A stretch of DNA of 12,803 nt from an uncultured Catenibacterium sp. (lineage in GTDB: Bacteria; Bacillota_I; Bacilli_A; Erysipelotrichales; Coprobacillaceae). The stretch is taken from NCBI GenBank assembly GCA_900540685.1, contig UQGS01000058.1, positions 1-12,803 on the forward strand, read 5' to 3'. The position numbers were made by a program, and so were the translations under genes. The notes under the pieces were generated by a model. It was not told the DNA's origin. It searched no databases and saw only the letters and a program-made list of their open reading frames with translations. Below are positions 7,757 to 12,803 of the stretch, one piece after another. Every line of letters starts with the position of its first letter. Position 1 is the stretch's first letter.

Positions 7757-8969
7757 CTTCTAATAACCAATCTATGATATTAATTACCTTGATACCATCA
7801 TAATTTCCAAGTGTATATCTATCCAGAGTAAGGATTATTTTCTCATAATTGTCTTCTATTAGTTTTAGAGGACGAATCTCTCTATTAAAAGTATTCTCAT
7901 CCACAAGTGATGCAGTAACCTGTATATAAGTATAGACATCATTTTTTTTCGCAATAAAATCAACCTCTGTATGCCCACTTCGTCCAATATTTACAATATA
8001 TCTTCTTCTTAGAAGTTCTAGGTAGACAATGTTTTCAATCGTGAACCCTAAATCATAAGATTGCTTGGGAAGAATATAATTACGAATTCCTGGGTCTACA
8101 ATATAATACTTCTTATTTGACTTTAACACTTCTTTACCTGATATATCCATCACTTCAACAGGATAATAAAGGTATGACTCACATAATGCTTCAATATAGT
8201 TGCTGATTGTATTTGGTGAAGTTTTTCTTTCGTTTGATTTAAAATAATTAGTAATACTACGTACAGAAACAGGACTTCCAACAACACTTGATAAGTATTT
8301 AGATATAGCTTTTAATAATGCAATATCAGTTACATTCTTCGAATCACTTCCGTTGTTTTTTCTATTAATTCTCTCTTCAATATCTTTTACAATTACAGTA
8401 TTGTATATTCCTTCTAGGTACATATTAGTCTGTTCGTTATTCAATTGTATTTGATTAATATAAGGAAAACCGCCTGTTTTCATATACTTTTGAAATGCCT
8501 CTTCTTTATTTGAATGTGGACTATAAATTTCTTTGAAGGATAAGGGAAGAACGGGTATTTCTATATATCGACCACTTAAATAAGTAGCTAGCTGACCAGA
8601 AAAAATATATGAATTAGATCCTGTAATATAGATATCTATATTTTCTTTGACATGCAAGCTATCTACAACTTTTTCATAAGAAGGAACGTTTTGTATTTCG
8701 TCAAGAAAAATATACATCATTTTGTTTTTTACCAGTCTATCTTTGATATATTGGTAGAGCTTTTTATAATCTTGTAACTCTTCGTATTCGAGTTCTTCAA
8801 AGTTGATAGAGATAATTTGCGATTGATCAATACCGTTTTTTAATAAATATTCTTGATATAGTTTTAAGATTGTGCTTTTTCCACAACGTCTAATACCAGT
8901 CAAAACTTTTATGATATTTTGACCTTTCCAGGATAGTAATTGATTTAGATATTTTTTTCTGTCAATCAT
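7752..8969 (-). CDS. AAA ATPase of the AAA_14/DUF4143 group
   Basis: The product has 405 residues. The N-terminal half is a P-loop ATPase: GIRRCGKST near residue 25 (Walker A), IFLDEIQN (Walker B), ITGSNS (sensor 1) and LSGRYIEIPVLPLSFKEI, all typical of AAA_14. The C-terminal half is DUF4143-like, with a PD-(D/E)XK-type core in which an E in IENIVYLELLRR is followed by EVDFIA and YIQVT; the usual Lys is replaced, so nuclease activity is doubtful. The family is widespread and poorly characterised, with links to mobile and defence regions. Start: ATG 8969 has GAGGTGA at a good distance; an in-frame GTG at 8978 lies inside that site. It is transcribed from the promoter at 8994-9022, beside the three 20-bp repeats. 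Confidence 0.88.
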   Translation of the reverse strand: MIDRKKYLNQLLSWKGQNIIKVLTGIRRCGKSTILKLYQEYLLKNGIDQSQIISINFEELEYEELQDYKKLYQYIKDRLVKNKMMYIFLDEIQNVPSYEKVVDSLHVKENIDIYITGSNSYIFSGQLATYLSGRYIEIPVLPLSFKEIYSPHSNKEEAFQKYMKTGGFPYINQIQLNNEQTNMYLEGIYNTVIVKDIEERINRKNNGSDSKNVTDIALLKAISKYLSSVVGSPVSVRSITNYFKSNERKTSPNTISNYIEALCESYLYYPVEVMDISGKEVLKSNKKYYIVDPGIRNYILPKQSYDLGFTIENIVYLELLRRRYIVNIGRSGHTEVDFIAKKNDVYTYIQVTASLVDENTFNREIRPLKLIEDNYEKIILTLDRYTLGNYDGIKVINIIDWLLEE

Positions 8970-8993
8970 TAGGGTCACCTCATTTCTGAATAA

Positions 8994-9022
8994 ATTATAT
9001 CATATTATCTTGTCTGATTCAA
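8994..9022 (-). promoter_or_regulatory. Promoter of the DUF4143 ATPase gene
   Basis: On the - strand TTGAAT (9017-9022) is 17 bp from a perfect TATAAT (8994-8999), leaving a short 5' leader. The first 20-bp palindromic repeat begins 4 bp upstream of the -35, so a protein bound there could block or recruit polymerase. Confidence 0.72.
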
Positions 9023-9025
9023 TTC

Positions 9026-9125
9026 ACGTTCAAATTTGAGAACACTAATATATAAAATTGCTGCAGTGTTCAAATTTGAGAACACTAATGCAGATAATCA
9101 TAGTCGTGTTCAAATTTGAGAACAC
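9026..9125. repeat. Three 20-bp palindromic repeats at exact 40-bp period
   Basis: GTGTTCAAATTTGAGAACAC occurs at 9066-9085 and 9106-9125. A copy at 9026-9045 differs only in its first two bases (CA instead of GT). Each unit holds two nested dyads: the outer GTGTTC/GAACAC arms and the inner perfect palindrome TCAAATTTGA. The 20-bp spacers are unrelated apart from starting with TAAT. The array fills the gap between the divergent ATPase and TPR-like genes. It looks like a phased operator array or nucleoprotein assembly site. No convincing promoter for the rightward gene was found, although TTGATT/TATAAG-like elements exist around 9130-9165 with poor spacing. Confidence 0.85.
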
Positions 9126-9196
9126 CTTATATTTGATTCTTATTTACATAATGAATTTTATAAGAGACAATAAAAAAAGAATAAGGAGATACCACA

Positions 9197-9556
9197 ATGA
9201 AAAAAAAGAAACCATTAGAAGAACGCATACAAGATTATAATGAATGTAAAGAAATATTTGGTGATGCTGATTTTACCAGTATTATGATAGCAAGTTCAAT
9301 TTGTGATACATATAGTGAAAGAAAACAGTATGATAAGGCTGCAGAGTATGCCAAAAGAAATTATGAAGCGAGTTTAAGGGAATATGGTGTTGATGAGCCT
9401 ATGACATTTAACCTGTTGGCTAAACTTATAGGATTTTATGAAAAAGCAGGAGATAGAGAATCTATTGATTCTGTTGTTGATGAATATTATAGAATTCGAG
9501 AAGAGACTCTAGAAATTGAAATACCAGATTCAACGGATGAAGACATTTTTTTCTAA
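9197..9556 (+). CDS. Small TPR-like protein
   Basis: The 119-residue protein is predicted all-helical. About residues 28-65 (ending in YEASLREYG) and 66-105 (TFNLLAKLIGFYEKAGD, then a helix to YYRIREE) read as paired helices of tetratricopeptide type, with the G-x-DEP-x-T linker common in TPR proteins. There is no signal peptide or membrane segment; the N-terminus is Lys-rich and the C-terminus acidic. AAGGAG lies 8 nt before ATG 9197, so the start is firm. A protein-binding role is likely from the fold, but the partner is unknown. It sits downstream of the 40-bp-period repeats, and its stop codon is part of a palindrome. It may be functionally paired with the divergent ATPase, or simply a neighbour. 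Confidence 0.72.
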   Translation: MKKKKPLEERIQDYNECKEIFGDADFTSIMIASSICDTYSERKQYDKAAEYAKRNYEASLREYGVDEPMTFNLLAKLIGFYEKAGDRESIDSVVDEYYRIREETLEIEIPDSTDEDIFF

Positions 9557-9668
9557 CACTCATGAGCGTTAAAAACAATAATTCTAACACTCGTGAGTGT
9601 TAAATGAGCGTTAGAAATTTTAAAAACCGCATAACTAAGCCAAATAATCAATAAAATAGTGAGCGTTA
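9554..9668. repeat. Palindromic sites TAACACTC-NN-GAGNGTTA with half-sites
   Basis: TAACACTCATGAGCGTTA (9554-9571) and TAACACTCGTGAGTGTTA (9585-9602) are 18-bp near-perfect and perfect dyads, both preceded by TTC. Half-sites GAGCGTTAGAA (9606-9616) and TGAGCGTTA (9660-9668) follow. Centre-to-centre distances are about 31, 11 and 55 bp, near whole helical turns. There is no T-run after the dyads, so they are unlikely to be terminators. They probably bind a dimeric regulator acting on the glycosidase operon or on the TPR-like gene. Confidence 0.6.
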
Positions 9669-9704
9669 AAATAATATATACTATTTCTTTTCAAGTGTTA
9701 CTTC

Positions 9705-9734
9705 CTTGAAATTCAAGTATATCCTTAATAGAAT
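9705..9734 (+). promoter_or_regulatory. Promoter of the GH1-lacI operon with overlapping dyad
   Basis: TTGAAA (9706-9711) and TAGAAT (9729-9734) are 17 bp apart, followed after a short leader by AAAGGAG and ATG 9770. The -35 lies inside the perfect dyad CTTGAA-A-TTCAAG (9705-9717), and another TTCAAG half-site lies at 9690-9695. This is a plausible repressor site, but it lacks the central CG usual for LacI-family operators. No catabolite-response element was seen. Confidence 0.6.
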
Positions 9735-9769
9735 TAAATAAGAATATACATAAAGGAGTAAATAAAAAA

Positions 9770-11110
9770 ATGTTAAGAAAAGATTTCTTATGGGGTGGTG
9801 CAGTGACTGCCCATCAGAGTGAAGGTGGATATACTGAGGGAGGAAAAGTTCCTGCAGTATGTGACTTAACAGTCACAGGTAAGTTCTCAGACTTTAAAGA
9901 TGGTATTGATGCTTATCATAGATACAAAGAAGACTTTGACTTATATAAAGAGTTAGGCTTTAATGCATATCGTTTCTCTTTAGATTGGTCTAGACTTATG
10001 AGCGATGAGAATACGTATAATGAAGAAGGTTTTGCCTTTTATGATGAATTTATTGATGAATTACTAAAGAGAGGTATAGAGCCTATTCCTACACTATATC
10101 ACTTTGAAATGCCTGTATTCTTATATGAAAAATACAATGGTTTTGCGAGTAGAAGAGTAGTAGATATATTTGTAGAATTATGCAAGAAGATAGTAGATTG
10201 TTATTGTCATAAAGTAAAATACTGGATTATCTTCAATGAACAGAATGGAATACTACAGAAAGGACCAAAGATGTTCTTTGGTGCTGTATGTCCTGAAGGA
10301 GAAAACCCAATTATTCTAGATCATCAAATTATGCATAATACCTTAATCGCGCATAGTTTGATAAACGAATACATCCATCAAAAAGGAGGCTATGTTTTAG
10401 GTATGGCCACTATTGTACAAAGCTATCCTGAAACATGTCATCCATTAGATACATTAGAATCTATGAAAGCCCAAAGTGAAGCATTTGTATTCCTAGATGT
10501 CTTTGCGAGAGGACATTACAACAGCTATTTCCTAGCTAATATGAAACTAGAAGGTACAATGCCAGTCATAGAAGAAGGAGACTTCGAAATACTTAAGAAA
10601 GGTAAAACAGATGCTCTTGCGATAAGCTATTATATGTCTACTATTAGTCATTATGGTGAAGATAGTCTGACTAATGTAGAAGATGTAGTCATTAAGAAGA
10701 ACCCTTACTTAGAAATGTCTAAATTTGGTTGGACAATAGATCCTATTGGATTACGTATTACTTTAAGACAACTTTATGATAGATATGAAATGCCTATCTA
10801 TATTGTAGAAAATGGTTATGGATATGATGATCAGTTAGTAGATGGTGTTATTAATGATGATTATCGTATTGATTATATGAGAAAACATTTAGAAGAGATG
10901 AAAAAGGCTGTAGAAGAAGGTGTAGATTGTAGAGGATACTTATCATGGGGGCCTATTGATATATTGAGTAGTCGTGCACAGATGAAGAAGAGATATGGTT
11001 TTGTTTATGTAAATAGAGATAATGATGACTTAAAGGATATGAGAAGAATTAAGAAGAAGTCATTTGAATGGTATAAGAATGTAATAAGTAGTAATGGGGA
11101 AGTGTTGTAA
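9770..11110 (+). CDS. GH1 6-phospho-beta-glucosidase
   Basis: A glycoside hydrolase family 1 protein of 446 residues, a little shorter than the usual 460-480. The start FLWGGAVTAHQSEGG is the typical GH1 opening. E157 in FNEQN is the acid/base and E347 in IVENGYG the nucleophile of the retaining mechanism. GWTIDPIGLR (320-329) and LSWGPIDILS (391-400) are conserved landmarks. S400, K407 and Y409 match the S-x6-K-x-Y phosphate-binding signature, so the substrate should be a phosphorylated beta-glucoside imported by a PTS, cleaved in the cytoplasm to glucose-6-phosphate and aglycone. The exact sugar (cellobiose, salicin, arbutin or phospho-beta-galactoside) cannot be told. AAAGGAG lies 11 nt before the start. 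It is followed after 11 bp by the lacI-type gene, so the two are co-transcribed. The transporter must be encoded elsewhere. Confidence 0.92.
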   Translation: MLRKDFLWGGAVTAHQSEGGYTEGGKVPAVCDLTVTGKFSDFKDGIDAYHRYKEDFDLYKELGFNAYRFSLDWSRLMSDENTYNEEGFAFYDEFIDELLKRGIEPIPTLYHFEMPVFLYEKYNGFASRRVVDIFVELCKKIVDCYCHKVKYWIIFNEQNGILQKGPKMFFGAVCPEGENPIILDHQIMHNTLIAHSLINEYIHQKGGYVLGMATIVQSYPETCHPLDTLESMKAQSEAFVFLDVFARGHYNSYFLANMKLEGTMPVIEEGDFEILKKGKTDALAISYYMSTISHYGEDSLTNVEDVVIKKNPYLEMSKFGWTIDPIGLRITLRQLYDRYEMPIYIVENGYGYDDQLVDGVINDDYRIDYMRKHLEEMKKAVEEGVDCRGYLSWGPIDILSSRAQMKKRYGFVYVNRDNDDLKDMRRIKKKSFEWYKNVISSNGEVL

Positions 11111-11121
11111 GGAGTATTAAT

Positions 11122-12135
11122 ATGAAAGTGACAATGAAAGATATTGCGAAAGAATTAAATATCTCTATTAATGCTGTATCAATTGCGTTAAATGATAAAC
11201 CAGGTGTAAGTGATTCAATGCGTCTAAAAATATTAAGAACAGCAGATAAAATGGGATATATTAATGAAAAACATCATTATCTTTCAGTCTTTTCTAAATC
11301 TAATATTTGTATTCTGATGCAAAGCTATTATGCTAATACAGGACATTTTTATTCTATTGTTTTACGTTCAATCGTTGAACGTGCAAAACAATTAGGTTAT
11401 ATGTCTATTCTGAATTATTTTGAAGATAATCAATTTGAATTTCCAGATTGTATTATTGATAGAAAAGTTGCTGGTATCTTAGTAGTTGGTAAAATATCAG
11501 ATCAGAATTTAAATCAGTTAAAAAATACAGGTATTCCTGTTGTTCTTGTAGACTATACATCATTAGGAGATACATGTGATTGTGTTCTGACTCACAACAA
11601 ACAGGGAGGGTATTTGATCACCCAATATGTTCTTGATAAAGGATATAAAAGAGTTGGATTTTTCGGAGATTTAGAATACTCTCTAAGCTTTTCTGATCGT
11701 TTTATGGGATACAAGCAAGCTCTGGTTAATAGAAATATTACAGATGATATTGAATCCTATATAAATCAATATTCCATTCTTCATGAAACAGAGAAATACG
11801 TATTAGAAAATGATGTTTATAGTATTGTATCGTTACTAGAAAAAAGAGAATTACCTGAAGTCTTTGTGTGTGCCAATGATTCAAATGCATTTATATTGTT
11901 GAATGCATTGACTTTAATGAATATAAAAGTACCTGATCAAATAGGTATTACTGGCTTTGATGATACACCTCTATGTGATAAAACAATCCTTAAACTTACT
12001 ACTGTTCAAGTACAAAAAGAATTAATGGGAGAAATTGCGGTCAATAAACTTATAGATCGTATTCATCGTGAAAATGATGTTCAAATGACTCAATTATTAT
12101 CTACTAAAATAATTGAAAGAGATTCAGTGAAATAA
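11122..12135 (+). CDS. LacI-family transcriptional regulator
   Basis: A 337-residue LacI/GalR-type protein. Residues 1-25 form the helix-turn-helix (VTMKDIAKELNISINAVSIALN), followed by KPGVSDSMRLKIL and the hinge region. Residues ~60-330 form the periplasmic-binding-protein-like effector domain, with GILVVGKI, PVVLVDY, a VFVCANDSNA segment and the characteristic IGITGFDDTPL near the C-terminus. It most likely controls the upstream glycosidase gene in response to a sugar or sugar phosphate, and itself through the shared transcript (inference from operon order). Its AAGGAG site overlaps the stop codon of the glycosidase gene, giving translational coupling. Candidate operators are the dyad at 9705-9717 and the sites at 9554-9668. 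Confidence 0.93.
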   Translation: MKVTMKDIAKELNISINAVSIALNDKPGVSDSMRLKILRTADKMGYINEKHHYLSVFSKSNICILMQSYYANTGHFYSIVLRSIVERAKQLGYMSILNYFEDNQFEFPDCIIDRKVAGILVVGKISDQNLNQLKNTGIPVVLVDYTSLGDTCDCVLTHNKQGGYLITQYVLDKGYKRVGFFGDLEYSLSFSDRFMGYKQALVNRNITDDIESYINQYSILHETEKYVLENDVYSIVSLLEKRELPEVFVCANDSNAFILLNALTLMNIKVPDQIGITGFDDTPLCDKTILKLTTVQVQKELMGEIAVNKLIDRIHRENDVQMTQLLSTKIIERDSVK

Positions 12136-12158
12136 TAAAAGTATTATTTCTTTATTAT
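12131..12158 (+). terminator. Weak AT-only hairpin after the lacI-type gene
   Basis: AATAATA (12131-12137) and TATTATT (12142-12148) form a 7-bp A/T stem with loop AAAG over the stop codon, followed by TCTTTATTAT. It is low in stability, so this is only a candidate. Confidence 0.3.
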
Positions 12159-12373
12159 CATCGGCACCATCTATCTCAAAAAGGAACAGAAAGAAAAAGA
12201 TAACTAATCCTATTAATGATGTCGTAGCAAGTTTATTCTTGTTTGATGAAATATGTGCAAGCCAAGTGTTCAAAATGAAAATACTTACAGAAGTAAAAGA
12301 ATTTGTGGACGGTAGACTGATTAAAAATAAAGAATTTTTCAATTTTGATAATGTTTTTTACCACAATTTATGA
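12136..12373 (+). pseudogene. Possible 3' remnant of a gene
   Basis: A + strand frame runs open from about 12131 to a TGA near 12373 without a usable early start. Its composition (charged, with segments such as NDVVASLFLFDEI and TEVKEFVDGRLIKNKEFFNF) looks more protein-like than random AT-rich DNA. No ribosome binding site or ATG precedes it; the first ATG is well inside. The family is not recognised. The opposite strand also has a 72-codon open frame (12124-12342) with a low-complexity hydrophobic run, probably a shadow. It may be chance. Confidence 0.25.
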
Positions 12374-12412
12374 TTTTATTAGATATGTCAGACAATTTAT
12401 GATTTTATTAGA
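12363..12412. repeat. 21-bp direct repeat, two copies
   Basis: An identical 21-bp AT-rich sequence (starting ACAATTTATG, ending TTTTATTAGA) occurs at 12363-12383 and 12392-12412, giving a 29-bp period. After each copy the sequence continues with NATGT, and the second copy leads into the promoter of the first tail RNA. It looks like a local tandem duplication or a paired binding site. Two copies are too few for a CRISPR array. Confidence 0.8.
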
Positions 12413-12419
12413 AATGTAG

Positions 12420-12449
12420 TTGACTATTTGTATGAAAAAAACGTATAAT
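12420..12449 (+). promoter_or_regulatory. Promoter of tail RNA 1
   Basis: TTGACT (12420-12425) and TATAAT (12444-12449) are 18 bp apart. The block AATGTAGTTGAC around the -35 is identical in the promoter of tail RNA 2. Confidence 0.8.
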
Positions 12450-12455
12450 AACTTC

Positions 12456-12512
12456 GGTGGACAAAAACATTTTGTTTTATGTAGCCCGACGCCTGCGTTG
12501 GGCTACTTTTTT
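12456..12512 (+). ncRNA. Tail RNA 1, ~56-nt structured small RNA
   Basis: The transcript would start near 12456. It contains a small 5' hairpin (ACAAA 12461-12465 with TTTGT 12471-12475) and an 11-bp hairpin with loop CCTG (12481-12506), followed by a run of T that ends transcription. No coding potential is seen. A paralogue lies 230 bp downstream with compensatory changes in the stem, so the fold is under selection. The loop segment CGCCTGCG is identical in both and may be the pairing site for a target RNA (inference). The family is not recognised. Confidence 0.72.
12481..12512 (+). terminator. Terminator hairpin of tail RNA 1
   Basis: An 11-bp stem (GTAGCCCGACG with CGTTGGGCTAC, one G-T pair) with loop CCTG is followed directly by TTTTTT. 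It would also end any read-through from the left. Confidence 0.88.
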
Positions 12513-12650
12513 ATATAAAATCGAAATAAGAAACTCACCTCTCTATAAAATGGATGTTCCTATAAGAATAAGAGTATCCTAGAATGTGTAGAAATTTAAA
12601 TATCATACTTCAAATACGAGGTAATTCTGATTGGTTTGCTATAAATGTAG

Positions 12651-12680
12651 TTGACCATTAGTTTGAAAATAGTTTATAAT
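12651..12680 (+). promoter_or_regulatory. Promoter of tail RNA 2
   Basis: TTGACC (12651-12656) and TATAAT (12675-12680) are 18 bp apart, the same layout as in copy 1, although most of the spacer differs. Confidence 0.8.
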
Positions 12681-12686
12681 GCGAAC

Positions 12687-12742
12687 AGGAACAAAAACAT
12701 CTTGTTTTATGTGATGCAGCGCCTGCGTTGCGTCACTTTTTT
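12687..12742 (+). ncRNA. Tail RNA 2, paralogue of tail RNA 1
   Basis: It has the same organisation as copy 1: a start near 12687, a short hairpin (AACAA 12690-12694 with TTGTT 12702-12706), the shared ACAAAAACAT and TTGTTTTATG segments, then an 11-bp hairpin with loop CCTG (12711-12736) and a T run. Stem pairs 3, 4 and 6 are double compensatory changes relative to copy 1, and pairs 5, 8 and 9 are single changes that keep pairing. It is not a translated unit. Confidence 0.72.
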
Positions 12743-12744
12743 AT
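12711..12744 (+). terminator. Terminator hairpin of tail RNA 2
   Basis: GTGATGCAGCG pairs with CGTTGCGTCAC around CCTG, followed by TTTTTTATTTT. Confidence 0.88.
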
Positions 12745-12803
12745 TTTAAGCTCCTCTTTTGCAAATGGGTGGTGATTATTCGCTTATTTACTATGTTTAG
12801 AGC

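Larger units (their letters stand above)
12513..12803. other. Non-coding tail apart from the RNA units
   Basis: Between the two RNA units (12513-12650) I see only AT-rich sequence with no open frame or strong dyad. After 12744 the last 60 bases hold no feature I can support. Confidence 0.5.

Noticed and set aside
9026..9125. CRISPR array (20-bp repeats, 20-bp spacers)
   Set aside because: Repeats and spacers are shorter than in known arrays, there are only three units, the repeat is a nested palindrome, and no cas gene is present.
9058..9240. 60-codon + strand open frame over the repeat array
   Set aside because: It spans the repeats and runs out of frame into the TPR-like gene, which has the proper AAGGAG site.
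9554..9602. Terminator for the TPR-like gene
   Set aside because: The dyads have 2-4-base loops and no following T-run, so they read as protein-binding sites.
12124..12342. - strand 72-codon open frame
   Set aside because: Overlaps the lacI-type stop region, has no good ribosome binding site, and encodes a low-complexity hydrophobic run; probably a shadow.
12363..12412. CRISPR remnant with 21-bp repeats
   Set aside because: Only two copies and an 8-bp gap; the sequence is simple AT-rich DNA.
12420..12744. Insertion-sequence ends
   Set aside because: The two copies are in direct orientation with no transposase between them, and the changes in the stems are compensatory, which fits RNA genes better.

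Overview
The window comes from a low-GC Gram-positive bacterium. The DNA is strongly AT-rich, most genes have clear AGGAGG-type ribosome binding sites, and the promoters are sigma-A-like (TTGACN/TATAAT). The style suits a gut Bacillota such as an Erysipelotrichia-type Firmicute, but no marker in the window fixes the genus.

Left part (1-7756): a probable anti-plasmid or anti-mobile-element defence locus. Its core is an overlapping gene pair on the + strand. The first gene encodes a ~1,160-residue SF2 helicase with a C-terminal PD-(D/E)XK nuclease. The second encodes a ~685-residue Argonaute-like protein with a recognisable MID guide pocket but no visible PIWI catalytic tetrad. Order, sizes and domain content match DdmD and DdmE, the plasmid-elimination module described in Vibrio cholerae, where a DNA-guided inactive Argonaute recruits a helicase-nuclease. 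Divergent from the pair is a regulator with ribbon-helix-helix-like segments and WYL/WCX domains, a class often controlling phage-defence loci. Beyond it is a NYN/PIN-type nuclease-like gene. At the extreme left a promoter (TTGATT-17-TACAAT) and a hairpin/U-tract terminator delimit a ~100-nt putative small RNA on the - strand.

Middle part (7752-9769): a - strand AAA ATPase of the DUF4143 group and a divergent small TPR-like protein. Between them lie three copies of a 20-bp palindromic element spaced at exactly 40 bp, abutting the ATPase promoter. After the TPR-like gene come two palindromes plus half-sites of another motif (TAACACTC-NN-GAGNGTTA), the first of which contains the stop codon of that gene.

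Right part (9770-12135): a GH1 6-phospho-beta-glucosidase gene and a LacI-family regulator gene form a two-gene operon, an ordinary sugar-use module. No PTS gene is visible in the window.

Tail (12136-12803): no intact gene. It holds a possible gene remnant, a 21-bp direct repeat, and two paralogous ~56-nt transcription units about 230 bp apart. Each has TTGACN-18-TATAAT and a hairpin plus U-tract. Their hairpins differ by compensatory base changes while the loop and flanks stay the same, so they are very likely real structured RNAs of unknown function.
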